Assembly: GCF_900109575.1 (NCBI RefSeq)
Contig: NZ_FOAF01000003.1
Coordinates: forward strand, 1-64,000
Length of the DNA stretch: 64,000 nucleotides
Source of the DNA: Olivibacter domesticus
GTDB lineage: Bacteria; Bacteroidota; Bacteroidia; Sphingobacteriales; Sphingobacteriaceae
Direction of reading: 5' to 3'
Every line of letters starts with the position of its first letter. Position 1 is the first letter of the stretch. A program made the position numbers and the translations under genes. The notes below the pieces were generated by a model that saw only the letters and a program-made list of their open reading frames with translations, did no database searches and had not been told where the DNA came from. This document shows, one piece after another, positions 17,355 through 26,152 of this stretch.

Positions 17355-19724
17355 TTATTCATTTACCAATCTTTCCTCAAAAAGTTTTAAAATCCTTTTA
17401 TATTCATCGGTCCAGCTACTAGGTTCCACAAAGCCGTGATCCTCTACCGGATATACCGCAAGCTCCCAATTATTTTTACCAAGTTCTATAAGCCGCTGGT
17501 TGAGCCGCACGATATCCTGAAAATGCACATTTTCGTCCACCATTCCATGGCACATCAATAGATGGCCTTGCAGGCCACTGGCAAAATTAATGGGAGATGA
17601 TTGTTGATACGCTTTAGGATCATTTACGGGTTCATTTAAAATATTGGAGGTGTAGCCGTGGTTATAGTGTGCCCAATCAGTAACCGAACGTAAAGCTGCT
17701 CCGGCGGCAAACGCATGAGGCTCATTAAACATCGCCATTAAGGTTATAAATCCACCATACGACCCCCCGTAAATACCGATATTTTTCGAGTTTATACCGT
17801 ACTTGTCCACCAGTAGCTTTGCTCCATCCACTTGATCGGACAAATCTTTTCCACCCATGTGCCGATAAATTCCTGTGCGATGGTTCCGTCCATATCCAGC
17901 ACTTGCCGTATAATCTATATCTAATACTGTATAGCCCAAATCGGTCAGCAAATTATGGAACATATATTCCCTAAAATAAGAACTCCACCAATAATGTACA
18001 TTTTGCAGATATCCAGCTCCATGAACGAATACAACAGCTGGTTTATTTACTTTTGCCTTTTCAGGTGTATATAAGCGCGCATATACGCTATCTCCATAGC
18101 GATTTGCAAAACTAATCACTTCCGGCGTACGCCATGGGTAACTTTTAAACTCATCAGAACGAGCATCTGTAATCTGTATCGCTTTGGCTCCTGCCTTATT
18201 CTCCTGCAAATATAACTCCCATGGAGTATTGCTATTCGAATAACGAATAGCTAGCCATTTCTCATCGGGCGATAAGGTTACTTCATTTCCCCCTTTCATG
18301 CTTGTTATTTGCTCAAGATTGCCGCCATTAACAGACAAGCGATAAAAATGTGTAATGCCCGGATGTTCCTTATTTGCCGTAACATAAAAGGTTTTTTTAT
18401 CTTTTGACAAGATTACATCCTGTACTTCAAACGGCCCCTCTGTTAGCTGGCTTTTCTTCTTTGTGAGCACATTGATCGTGTATAAATGCGAATACCCTGT
18501 TGCCTCACTTTGAAAATAAAACCGATCTCCGTCCAGCCATCCAACAGTTGCACCGCCCCAGCTTCCGCCAATTCCGGGACCAGCGATCCAAGCATCGTCA
18601 TGCTGTCTATCCAACGTTTCCAGATCTCCTGTTTGTAAATTGAGTAAAGCGATCCAACGATCCTTATGATCTTGCGCATAAATAGTGACAATGGCCTTAT
18701 CTCCCTTAGGGCTCCAATAAACATTCGCAATGTTAACAGGGCGTTCTGCATTCACCTTCAGTAATGAATCTTTCTTTGCCGGATAATCATTATAAAAAGT
18801 TGGAATATCTTTTATTCCGGTTAATTGGGCGGTATTAATGGGTATAATCGTATCTTGCTTGATGTTATATAAGAAGGCGCTTGTTTTCCCCTGTTGGTCG
18901 CCCACTTTATCGCGTGCTTGAATATCCTCTGTATAACCAGATTCGGTTACAAAGCTTGGTACTATGGTATTTCTATTTTCTTTAGAAGGTGTATACGTTA
19001 GATAACTGATATATTGTAAATTGGGACTTGCTTTTACCTCTTTTAATATTTCGTTTTCGTTGATCGGAAGTTCCTTTAATCTCTTCCCCTCTTGCAGCTT
19101 CTCTAAAGAATCCTGCACTCCTTTTTGTTTCCTGCGATCTTTTAGCACCTCAAATAAGCTTAGCTGATTATCTTTAAGCCATTGATTTTGCTTTGAAAGT
19201 TTAGCATCTTCTTTTTTTCCTGCTCCTATACTAAAATTAGTTAATTGCTTAAGCTCACCATTCAACAGAGAGATAGTAAAGAGATTGTTCCCTCTTTTAA
19301 AAACAACTGCATTTTCGTCAACACTAAACTGTGGGGCAGCTTCTTTATCTACCGTGCTCGTTAGCTGCTTTTCCTTTTTTGTTTTAATATTCTGGAAAAA
19401 TAGATCACCCTGCTTTACGTAAATGGCTTGCTGACCATCTTTGCTATAGCTGACTTGACTAACGAAATTGTTTACTTCTTCTTCCGCTTGTTTTTTTGGT
19501 GTATACCCTTTCGCGTCGATACTATAAAGGGACGCATAATCTTTTGCTTCGGGATTCCATCTAAAATATAGTTGATCATTAAAGGCACCCCAAGAAATAC
19601 TCTCTGGAGAAGATCCCATCCATCTTGGATCACGCATAATTTTTTCTACTGTTAAAATAGGTTTCTGCTGTGCAAAAGCAGTATTTAAACAAAGAATGGG
19701 CAAGAAAAGTAATATTCGCTTCAT
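17355..19724 (-). CDS. S9 family peptidase (DPP IV/prolyl-oligopeptidase-like), secreted
   Basis: The 789-aa serine peptidase has a signal peptide (MKRILLFLPILCLNTAFAQ), a beta-propeller region to about residue 530 containing an unusual Lys/Glu-rich insert (about 190-230), and a C-terminal alpha/beta-hydrolase. The nucleophile elbow is GGSYGGF (Ser near residue 650), the oxyanion/HGAG-like motif is FVHGAGYLQN, and the catalytic His is in VEDHGF near the C terminus. Such enzymes cleave dipeptides, often after Pro or Ala, from peptides in the periplasm. Start: ATG at 19724. It is a single gene, preceded by the frr terminator. Confidence 0.93.
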   Translation of the reverse strand: MKRILLFLPILCLNTAFAQQKPILTVEKIMRDPRWMGSSPESISWGAFNDQLYFRWNPEAKDYASLYSIDAKGYTPKKQAEEEVNNFVSQVSYSKDGQQAIYVKQGDLFFQNIKTKKEKQLTSTVDKEAAPQFSVDENAVVFKRGNNLFTISLLNGELKQLTNFSIGAGKKEDAKLSKQNQWLKDNQLSLFEVLKDRRKQKGVQDSLEKLQEGKRLKELPINENEILKEVKASPNLQYISYLTYTPSKENRNTIVPSFVTESGYTEDIQARDKVGDQQGKTSAFLYNIKQDTIIPINTAQLTGIKDIPTFYNDYPAKKDSLLKVNAERPVNIANVYWSPKGDKAIVTIYAQDHKDRWIALLNLQTGDLETLDRQHDDAWIAGPGIGGSWGGATVGWLDGDRFYFQSEATGYSHLYTINVLTKKKSQLTEGPFEVQDVILSKDKKTFYVTANKEHPGITHFYRLSVNGGNLEQITSMKGGNEVTLSPDEKWLAIRYSNSNTPWELYLQENKAGAKAIQITDARSDEFKSYPWRTPEVISFANRYGDSVYARLYTPEKAKVNKPAVVFVHGAGYLQNVHYWWSSYFREYMFHNLLTDLGYTVLDIDYTASAGYGRNHRTGIYRHMGGKDLSDQVDGAKLLVDKYGINSKNIGIYGGSYGGFITLMAMFNEPHAFAAGAALRSVTDWAHYNHGYTSNILNEPVNDPKAYQQSSPINFASGLQGHLLMCHGMVDENVHFQDIVRLNQRLIELGKNNWELAVYPVEDHGFVEPSSWTDEYKRILKLFEERLVNE

Positions 19725-19881
19725 ATATTTCAAACTTTGGCCTAAAATACAAGCATTTTTTTGAAGGTGCAGTGTTTTTGAAGCAACAATTTAGATGTTA
19801 GCGGATTGTTGAGTGGTTAAATAGTTAAGTAGTTGAGTGATTCAATAGTAACCAGAGATCAGCAAATCAAAATGGGTAGAT

Positions 19882-19924
19882 CATAAAAAAAGTCTATGGT
19901 TGTGAGCCATGGACTTTTTTATGA
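19882..19924 (-). terminator. Terminator of frr (also symmetric)
   Basis: CATAAAAAAAGTCTATGG pairs with CCATGGACTTTTTTATG apart from one base (a wobble on one strand) around a 7-base loop. The A/T ends make it active on either strand. It lies about 50 bases past the frr stop codon. Confidence 0.85.
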
Positions 19925-19975
19925 TTGTCTTGATTCCTCGATCTTATATCTTAACACTTAAGTTTTGATACTGCT

Positions 19976-20539
19976 TTACACAGTCATGATATCTTTTTCT
20001 TTCACTTCTGCCAACTTATCTACCCTTACAATAAAACTATCGGTAAGCTTTTGTACTTCTCCCTCGCCTACCTTAATCTCATCCTCAGAAATGCCATCAT
20101 TCTTAAACTTTTTAATTTTATCATTGGCATCTTTACGTATGTTCCGTATAGCAATTTTCCCTTTCTCAGCTTCATCTTTTACTTTCCGGACTAGCTCTCT
20201 CCTCCGTTCTTCAGTTAAAGGAGGAACGGCTAAACGGATAATATTACCATCATTTTGCGGATTCAACCCGATGTTTGAATCTATGATTGCCTTTTCAATT
20301 ACGCTAAGCATGCTTTTCTCCCAGGGTTGAACAATTAGGCTACGAGGATCTGGCGTATTAATAGTACCTATCTGTGACAAAGGGGTAGGTGTTCCATAAT
20401 AGTCAACATTAATACCATCAAGCATCGATGGCATAGCCTTACCTGCTCTAATTTTAGTTAACTCTGATTCAGCATGCGCTATTGCTTTCTCCATAGCGTC
20501 GTTTGCATCTTCCAATTGTAATTTTATTAGGTCATTCAT
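19976..20539 (-). CDS. frr: Ribosome recycling factor
   Basis: RRF splits post-termination ribosomes together with EF-G. The 187-aa protein is full length, with HAESELTKIRAGKAMPSML near the N terminus, the GTPTPLSQIGTI turn, and the C-terminal helix segment RRELVRKVKDEAEKGKIAIR followed by NIRKDANDKIKK. The usual upstream partner pyrH is absent. A -7-like box AATCTTTG (minus strand, 20547-20554) lies 7 bases before the ATG, suggesting a very short leader. A symmetric terminator follows. The gene is divergent from the thr operon. Confidence 0.98.
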   Translation of the reverse strand: MNDLIKLQLEDANDAMEKAIAHAESELTKIRAGKAMPSMLDGINVDYYGTPTPLSQIGTINTPDPRSLIVQPWEKSMLSVIEKAIIDSNIGLNPQNDGNIIRLAVPPLTEERRRELVRKVKDEAEKGKIAIRNIRKDANDKIKKFKNDGISEDEIKVGEGEVQKLTDSFIVRVDKLAEVKEKDIMTV

Positions 20540-20808
20540 GATGTTGCAAAGATTTTGCCCAAAAATAAGATTTTTTATTCAATGGCAAAACAAGTTGAAT
20601 TTACCATTTTTATATCCAACGTTCCACGAGAAACTTACCGAAAATATACGGGTAATAGTCTTTTTTATTAGTAAAGATCCTGTTGGATGTACTTTACACC
20701 TGTTTAAATACTTATATTGTTTACTATCCTCTATTCGTATTTTTTTTTATTATTATGATTAATCAACCGTATGCGGATTAGCAAAATCTAAAAAATATTA
20801 AAATTCTC

Positions 20809-20840
20809 TTGATAAATTAAAAATAAACACTTTACTTTAC
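20809..20840 (+). promoter_or_regulatory. Candidate promoter of the thr leader
   Basis: TTG at 20809-20811 and TACTTTAC at 20833-20840 (partial match to TAnnTTTG) are spaced by 21 bases. Transcription would start around 20845, about 14 bases before the leader peptide ATG. The box match is imperfect. The 20540-20808 stretch holds no gene I can support. Confidence 0.4.
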
Positions 20841-20858
20841 TACGAATTACAAAAAACG

Positions 20859-20927
20859 ATGGCAACAAGTTCAACCATTACAACATCCACAATTATTACC
20901 ACCGGGATATATCACCGAGGGAAGTAA
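20859..20927 (+). CDS. thrL: Threonine operon leader peptide
   Basis: A 22-codon frame starting at ATG 20859 reads MATSSTITTSTIITTGIYHR and ends GK-stop. It has seven Thr and four Ile codons, including the cluster TTSTIITT. This is the composition of attenuator leader peptides of thr operons, where threonine and isoleucine shortage stalls the ribosome. It lies 30 bases before a strong terminator and directly upstream of thrA. The last codons (917-924) also form the antiterminator arm. No Shine-Dalgarno sequence is present; A-rich sequence precedes the ATG, as usual in this phylum. Confidence 0.9.
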   Translation: MATSSTITTSTIITTGIYHRGK

Positions 20928-20991
20928 TCTTTATGTTGTAAGGTTCGCAAACATACAAGGGCGCTTCTCTCAAAGAGAAAGCGCCCTTTTT
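20917..20991 (+). promoter_or_regulatory. thr operon transcription attenuator (antiterminator and terminator)
   Basis: Two mutually exclusive structures are visible. The terminator pairs AAGGGCGCTTCTCT (20957-20970) with AGAGAAAGCGCCCTT (20974-20988, one bulged A) and ends in five T (20987-20991). The antiterminator pairs GAGGGAAGT (20917-20925), at the end of the leader peptide, with GCTTCTCTC (20963-20971), using G-U pairs at two places and destroying the terminator. A 6-bp hairpin TATGTT/AACATA (20932-20955) fits in its loop. A ribosome stalled at the ACC codons around 20898-20903 leaves 20917-20925 free; one at the stop codon covers it. Confidence 0.85.
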
Positions 20992-21033
20992 AATTAATGA
21001 TATTTTAATAGCAATTAAACCATAATAAATTAA

Positions 21034-23481
21034 ATGAAGGTACTAAAGTTTGGGGGCACTTCTGTCGGGTCAGTAGAAAGCATCAACGGATTATTAGAAA
21101 TTTTAAAACAGCAATATGCACAGGGCGAAAAGCCGATAGTAGTGCTGTCGGCCATGAGCGGTGTTACAAACCTGTTAACACAGATGGCAGAAGATGCAGA
21201 AAAAGGTATTAGCTTTAATGCAGCGCTTAAAGAATTAGAGTCGAAACATTTTGCCGTTGTAAAACAATTAATTCAAATTAAGAATCAGAATCCTGTTTTC
21301 ACCCAGCTCAAGATCTTTCTGAATGAGCTTGAAGATCTACTACAAGGTGTCCTTAATTTGAGGGAATTAAGTTTACAGAGTAAAGACCTTGTTGTGAGTT
21401 ATGGTGAGCGTTGTTCAGCCTTTTTGATATCGAAGATTGCCGAACAATATTTTCCGGAGAGCTTATTTGTTGAAGCAAGCTTACTCATTAAAACCGACAG
21501 TAATTTCGGCAATGCCCGTGTAGACCTTCAAAAGAGTGAATTACTAATTCGTCAATTTATACAAGAGCACAATCATCATTTTTTATTTGTTACCGGGTTC
21601 ATTGCTTCTAATGATAGTGGGCGCGTTACAACACTCGGGCGGGGCGGTAGCGATTATACCGCAGCGATTTTTGGGGCCGCCTTACAGGCAGAAGCCATAG
21701 AGATTTGGACCGATGTAGACGGAATGCTTACGGCAGATCCGCGCATGGTAAAAAAAGCATTTCCGCTTCCAATTCTTTCTTATACAGAAGCCATGGAGTT
21801 GTCTTATTTCGGTGCAAAAGTTATTTACCCGCCGACCATGATTCCTGCTTTCATGAAAAAAGTTCCCATTATTATTAAAAACACCTTTAACCCAAGTTTC
21901 CCAGGAACAGTTATACAGTACGACAGTGGAAAAACGAAATTTCCAATAAAAGGCATCTCTTCTATAAATGCCATAAGCGTCATAAACCTTAGTGGCAGTG
22001 GTATGATTGGTAAAGCTGGATTTAGTGGTCGATTATTTTCCTTACTAGCCCGTAAACAGATCAATGTGGTTCTTATAACACAATCCTCTTCGGAGCATAG
22101 TATCACTTTTGCCGTGCATCCAGCAGATGCCTTACGAGCAAAACTTCTTATCGAAACAGAGTTTGAATTAGAACTTTTGGCAAAAAAACTAGAAGCGCCA
22201 GTTATTGAAGAAGAGCTATCTGTATTAGCTATTGTAGGCGAAAACATGAAGCAAACACCGGGTATGTCGGGTAAGCTATTTCATGCACTTGGTCGTAATG
22301 GAATAAATGTAAGAGCGATCGCACAAGGATCCTCGGAGTACAATATTTCGGTTATTATTAGTCATGAAGATCTATCAAAGGCCTTAAATGCCGTACACGA
22401 TGCCTTTTTTACAGCGTTAAAGAAAACACTTCATGTATTCAGTTTAGGTACTGGAAACATCGGCTCTACTCTTTTTCGCCAGCTATTGGAACAACAAGAT
22501 TTTCTACGCGATCATAATGATATTCAAATAAAAATAATAGGCATTAGCAATTCCCGTCAAATGCTCTTTAATGGAGAGGGTATAACACTTGACAGTTGGC
22601 AAGAAGAATTAGCGAATAAAGGCGAACCAGCCAATCTAGAACAGTTTATCAGCAGGATGCAAAAACTCAATCTTCCTAACTGTGTGTTTGTAGATAATAC
22701 TGCCAGCACGGAACCAACAAAACATTATTTGAAAATTTTTGAATCCAACATCTCTGTGGTTACCTGTAATAAAATAGCCAATTCGTCAAGCTATGAACAA
22801 TATAAACGCTTACGCGATACAGCACGAAAACATGGTGTTGATTTTTATTATGAAACAAACGTAGGTGCTGGACTTCCAATTGTTCGCACCTTAAAAGATT
22901 TAATGACCAGTGGCGATCGAATTATTCGTATAGAAGCCATCCTATCGGGCACTATTTCTTACATCTTTAATAATTTCAATGGGGATACCTCCTTCTATGA
23001 TGTTGTAAAATCTGCACAAGCGTTAGGCTATACAGAACCAGACCCCCGAGATGATCTGCGCGGAACGGATTTTATGCGCAAAATGCTCATCTTGGCGCGT
23101 GATGGGGGGCATACTATAGAAGCGGAAGAAGTAAAACTAGGAGCAATCTTGCCCGAAGCTTGCTTAAGTGCACCTTCTGTTGAAGAATTTTATCAGGAAC
23201 TAAAAAATGCAGATAGTTATTTCAATAATCTTAAGGAAAAAGCGAAACTAGAAAACAAAGCGATTCGATATATTGGTAAAATGGAAGACGGCCAGGTTTC
23301 CATTGCCTTGGAGCTCGTGGGAGAAGAACATCCTTTTTATAATCTTTCGGGAAGCGATAATATTATCTCCTTTACCACCGAAAGATATAAGGATCGTCCA
23401 TTAGTTGTAAAAGGCCCAGGCGCCGGTAGCGAGGTTACCGCAGGGGGAGTATTTGCTGATTTAGTAAATGTAGGCGCGTAG
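21034..23481 (+). CDS. thrA: Bifunctional aspartokinase / homoserine dehydrogenase I
   Basis: This 815-aa fusion catalyses the first and third steps of the threonine/methionine pathway. Residues 1-290 are aspartokinase (start MKVLKFGGTSVGS, then TLGRGGSDYTAAIFGAAL). Residues 310-460 are two ACT-like regulatory domains (GKAGFSGRLFSLLARKQINV and GMSGKLFHALGRNGINVRAI), where threonine feedback is expected. From about 465 comes homoserine dehydrogenase, with LGTGNIGSTL and the GAGLPIV plus GTISYIFNNF signatures. Length equals E. coli ThrA (820). It is the first structural gene after the attenuator; thrB follows about 117 bases downstream. Confidence 0.98.
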   Translation: MKVLKFGGTSVGSVESINGLLEILKQQYAQGEKPIVVLSAMSGVTNLLTQMAEDAEKGISFNAALKELESKHFAVVKQLIQIKNQNPVFTQLKIFLNELEDLLQGVLNLRELSLQSKDLVVSYGERCSAFLISKIAEQYFPESLFVEASLLIKTDSNFGNARVDLQKSELLIRQFIQEHNHHFLFVTGFIASNDSGRVTTLGRGGSDYTAAIFGAALQAEAIEIWTDVDGMLTADPRMVKKAFPLPILSYTEAMELSYFGAKVIYPPTMIPAFMKKVPIIIKNTFNPSFPGTVIQYDSGKTKFPIKGISSINAISVINLSGSGMIGKAGFSGRLFSLLARKQINVVLITQSSSEHSITFAVHPADALRAKLLIETEFELELLAKKLEAPVIEEELSVLAIVGENMKQTPGMSGKLFHALGRNGINVRAIAQGSSEYNISVIISHEDLSKALNAVHDAFFTALKKTLHVFSLGTGNIGSTLFRQLLEQQDFLRDHNDIQIKIIGISNSRQMLFNGEGITLDSWQEELANKGEPANLEQFISRMQKLNLPNCVFVDNTASTEPTKHYLKIFESNISVVTCNKIANSSSYEQYKRLRDTARKHGVDFYYETNVGAGLPIVRTLKDLMTSGDRIIRIEAILSGTISYIFNNFNGDTSFYDVVKSAQALGYTEPDPRDDLRGTDFMRKMLILARDGGHTIEAEEVKLGAILPEACLSAPSVEEFYQELKNADSYFNNLKEKAKLENKAIRYIGKMEDGQVSIALELVGEEHPFYNLSGSDNIISFTTERYKDRPLVVKGPGAGSEVTAGGVFADLVNVGA

Positions 23482-23598
23482 TTAGTTATTCGTTGTTGGT
23501 TATTCGTTATTAGAAAGAATAAGATATGAGTAGCAAGATAATTTTGTAAATATGTTCTTGCATGCATCTTGATACGCAATAAGGTTAATACTAAAAGA

Positions 23599-24576
23599 AT
23601 GGAATTAGAAACAGAAAAAGAGCCGGCGGAGAAAGCCGGAAAAGAACGAGAGCAGGTACGCGTATTTGCCCCTGCTACAGCTGCCAATTTAGTATGCGGC
23701 TTTGACATTTTGGGTCTGGCCCTGGAACAACCGGGAGATGAAGTTATGATGAAACGTTCGGATAAGTCGGGAGTGAGATTATTAAAAATAACGGGAGATG
23801 ATGGAAGACTACCCTTGGACCCTGCCAAAAATACCGTGAGTGCTTGTGTCCAAATGTTATTAAAACACTTGGGTAGGGAAGATATTGGTGTTGAAATAGC
23901 ATTACATAAGCAGATGCCTATTGGAAGCGGGCTCGGTTCAAGCGCTGCTAGCACAGTAGCCGGCTTGTATGCTATTAATTTGCTGTTGGGAGAACCCTTA
24001 AGTAAGCATGAACTGCTACCATTTGCTATGAGGGGCGAAGAATTAGCCTGTGGGCATGGGCATGCAGACAATGTAGCACCATCCTTATTTGGAGGCATTA
24101 CACTTATAAAAAGTTATGAGCCGCTAGATGTTATCCAACTGCCTATACCAAAAGATTTGTACTGTTCAGTTGTATTTCCGCATGTTGATGTTCCCACCCG
24201 TGCAGCTAGACAAATGATTCGATCGAAAATTGATCTGAAGGATGCTGTTATACAATGGGGTAATATTGCTGGCTTGGTAAGTGGTTTTTTTATGAATGAC
24301 CACGCCTTGATCGGTCGGAGCATGAAAGATGTCTTGATAGAGCCAACACGCGCCATATTAATACCTGAGTTTTATGAGATGAGAGAACAAGCAATGGTTT
24401 CCGGCGCGCTTGGATTTGGCATTTCAGGATCGGGCCCTTCCGTTTTTGCTTTCGCCTCGAGTAAGCAAACAGCATTGAACATTACCAACAATATTGTACA
24501 ACATTTACAATCCAAAGGAATTGATAGCAACGGCTATGTGTCGGCAATTAACGAACAGGGGCCACGTGAACTTTAG
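23599..24576 (+). CDS. thrB: Homoserine kinase
   Basis: A GHMP-family kinase that phosphorylates homoserine. It has the N-terminal FAPATAANLVCGFDILGLAL strand-turn, the ATP-binding GHMP motif PIGSGLGSSAAS (about residue 108), GHADNVAPSLFGG and the C-terminal GFGISGSGPSVFAF. I chose ATG at 23599 (325 aa); a 10-codon longer reading would start at TTG 23569. Its first 25 residues are charged and extend beyond the usual family start. It sits between thrA and thrC, and the gap after thrA carries GTTATT-type repeat words. Confidence 0.97.
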   Translation: MELETEKEPAEKAGKEREQVRVFAPATAANLVCGFDILGLALEQPGDEVMMKRSDKSGVRLLKITGDDGRLPLDPAKNTVSACVQMLLKHLGREDIGVEIALHKQMPIGSGLGSSAASTVAGLYAINLLLGEPLSKHELLPFAMRGEELACGHGHADNVAPSLFGGITLIKSYEPLDVIQLPIPKDLYCSVVFPHVDVPTRAARQMIRSKIDLKDAVIQWGNIAGLVSGFFMNDHALIGRSMKDVLIEPTRAILIPEFYEMREQAMVSGALGFGISGSGPSVFAFASSKQTALNITNNIVQHLQSKGIDSNGYVSAINEQGPREL

Positions 24577-24723
24577 TTGCGAGTTACCAGTTGCCCGTTG
24601 TGAGCTTGTTTGTCTCGAAAGATATGCTCTCTGCTATTATCACGTAGCTGCATATTATTTAAACAAGTAAGAAAGCATGATCAATTTAATTAGTCAGATT
24701 TGTGAGCGAGTAGTCGTAAAGAC

Positions 24724-24768
24724 ACTCATAACTCATAACTCATAACTCATAACTCATAACTCATAACT
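24724..24768 (+). repeat. 7-bp tandem repeat (ACTCATA x 6.4) in the thrC leader
   Basis: Six perfect copies of ACTCATA plus three bases run from 24724 to 24768 and end six bases before the thrC ATG. An imperfect complement of this unit (GTTGCGAGTT and similar words) lies at 24578-24604 after thrB, so the two can fold against each other. Copy number may vary between strains and change thrC leader length. Confidence 0.9.
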
Positions 24769-24774
24769 ATTATA

Positions 24775-26091
24775 ATGAAACTATACAGTACCAATAACAA
24801 AAATTTAAACGTCTCCTTTAAAGAAGCAGTATTCAATAGTTTGCCGGCCGACAAAGGTCTTTATATGCCTTCGATTATTCCGAAGATGCCTGCAGATTTC
24901 ATAAATAATCTTGACAAATATACCTTGCCGGAGATTGCCTTTGAAGTGGCAAATCATCTCATTGGAGAAGATATCCCTTCCGCCGACTTAAAAATGATTG
25001 TTGAAGAAGCCATTAACTTTGATGCGCCGGTGGTTTCATTAAATGATAGAACAGCCGTATTAGAACTCTTTCACGGCCCTTCTTTGGCTTTTAAAGATTT
25101 TGGTGCCCGATTCATGAGTCGCGTAATGGCCTATTTCTCCAAAAATGAGCAGCACCCGAAGGTCTTAGACGTATTGGTCGCAACATCCGGTGATACGGGG
25201 GGAGCAGTGGCCCTCGGCTTTCTAGGTGTTGAAGGAACCCGTGTTACAATCCTTTATCCGAAGGGAAAGGTAAGCCCGATACAAGAGCAACAACTTACGC
25301 GAAACGGGCAGAATATTCGGGCAATTGAAATAGAGGGCACTTTTGATGACTGCCAAGCATTGGTAAAAGAAGCATTTAACGATCAGGAGCTAAACAAGTA
25401 TTTACGTCTTACATCGGCCAATTCCATCAATATTGCTCGCCTTATACCCCAGACATTTTACTACTTTAACGCTTATGCCCAACTATTAAGAAAAGGAATA
25501 AAAGATGTTGTATTTGCTGTTCCTAGCGGAAATTTCGGCAATATTGGAGCAGGTTTGCTTGCCTATAAAATGGGTTTACCGATTAAACAATTTTTAGCGG
25601 CCACGAATGTTAATGATACGGTTCCACGTTTCTTGAATTCAGGCACATACGAACCCAAACAATCGATACAGACACTATCAAATGCTATGGATGTAGGTAA
25701 TCCAAGCAATTGGGTACGCATATTGGATCTCTTTGGAAACGATAGCAACCTATTGAAAGAAATAGTCACGGCCTATTCATACACCGATGAAGACACACGA
25801 ATAGGTATAGATACCCTGTATAATAAATATCACTATATCGCTTGCCCACACACGGCAATTGCCTACCTGGCGGCTAAAGCCTACATGGTCGAAAATCCTG
25901 GTCAATATACCACTGTCTTTTTATCAACTGCCCATCCATGTAAGTTTCCGGAGGTTTTCTCCGCAGAGAAGATAGCCGCAATAAGCATTCCGGAACAAGT
26001 AAAAGAACTGGAAAATAAACCCAGTCACAAAGAGTCCTTAGGTACTGCCTATCCAGCGTTCAAAACCTGGCTGTTAAGTAATAAGTTATAA
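24775..26091 (+). CDS. thrC: Threonine synthase
   Basis: A PLP enzyme converting O-phosphohomoserine to threonine. The 438-aa protein has the N-terminal domain (SFKEAVFNSLPADKGLYMP), the Schiff-base lysine in HGPSLAFKDFGARF (Lys107), the phosphate-binding VATSGDTGGAVA, and FAVPSGNFGNIGAG. Length is typical of the type 1 enzyme. It is the third gene of the thr operon, but the 198-base gap after thrB with its tandem repeat suggests some independent control. It converges on metG, with a hairpin between them. Confidence 0.98.
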   Translation: MKLYSTNNKNLNVSFKEAVFNSLPADKGLYMPSIIPKMPADFINNLDKYTLPEIAFEVANHLIGEDIPSADLKMIVEEAINFDAPVVSLNDRTAVLELFHGPSLAFKDFGARFMSRVMAYFSKNEQHPKVLDVLVATSGDTGGAVALGFLGVEGTRVTILYPKGKVSPIQEQQLTRNGQNIRAIEIEGTFDDCQALVKEAFNDQELNKYLRLTSANSINIARLIPQTFYYFNAYAQLLRKGIKDVVFAVPSGNFGNIGAGLLAYKMGLPIKQFLAATNVNDTVPRFLNSGTYEPKQSIQTLSNAMDVGNPSNWVRILDLFGNDSNLLKEIVTAYSYTDEDTRIGIDTLYNKYHYIACPHTAIAYLAAKAYMVENPGQYTTVFLSTAHPCKFPEVFSAEKIAAISIPEQVKELENKPSHKESLGTAYPAFKTWLLSNKL

Positions 26092-26100
26092 GGAGACAAT

Positions 26101-26137
26101 TTATACGTAGTAAGTTATTTTAACCGACTACGTATAA
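26101..26137. terminator. Hairpin between convergent thrC and metG
   Basis: A perfect 11-bp stem TTATACGTAGT/ACTACGTATAA has a 15-base loop, placed 10 bases after thrC and 16 bases before the metG stop. There is no T-run, so termination is plausible but not certain. It may instead protect both mRNA ends. Confidence 0.5.
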
Positions 26138-26152
26138 CCTTAAAACGTATAG

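Noticed and set aside
23337-24098. 253-aa frame antisense to thrB
   Set aside because: It overlaps the conserved thrB and thrA coding sequence on the other strand and has the Ser/Pro/Cys-rich composition of a shadow frame.
24724-24768. CRISPR-like array
   Set aside because: The unit is only 7 bases with no spacers; it is a simple tandem repeat.
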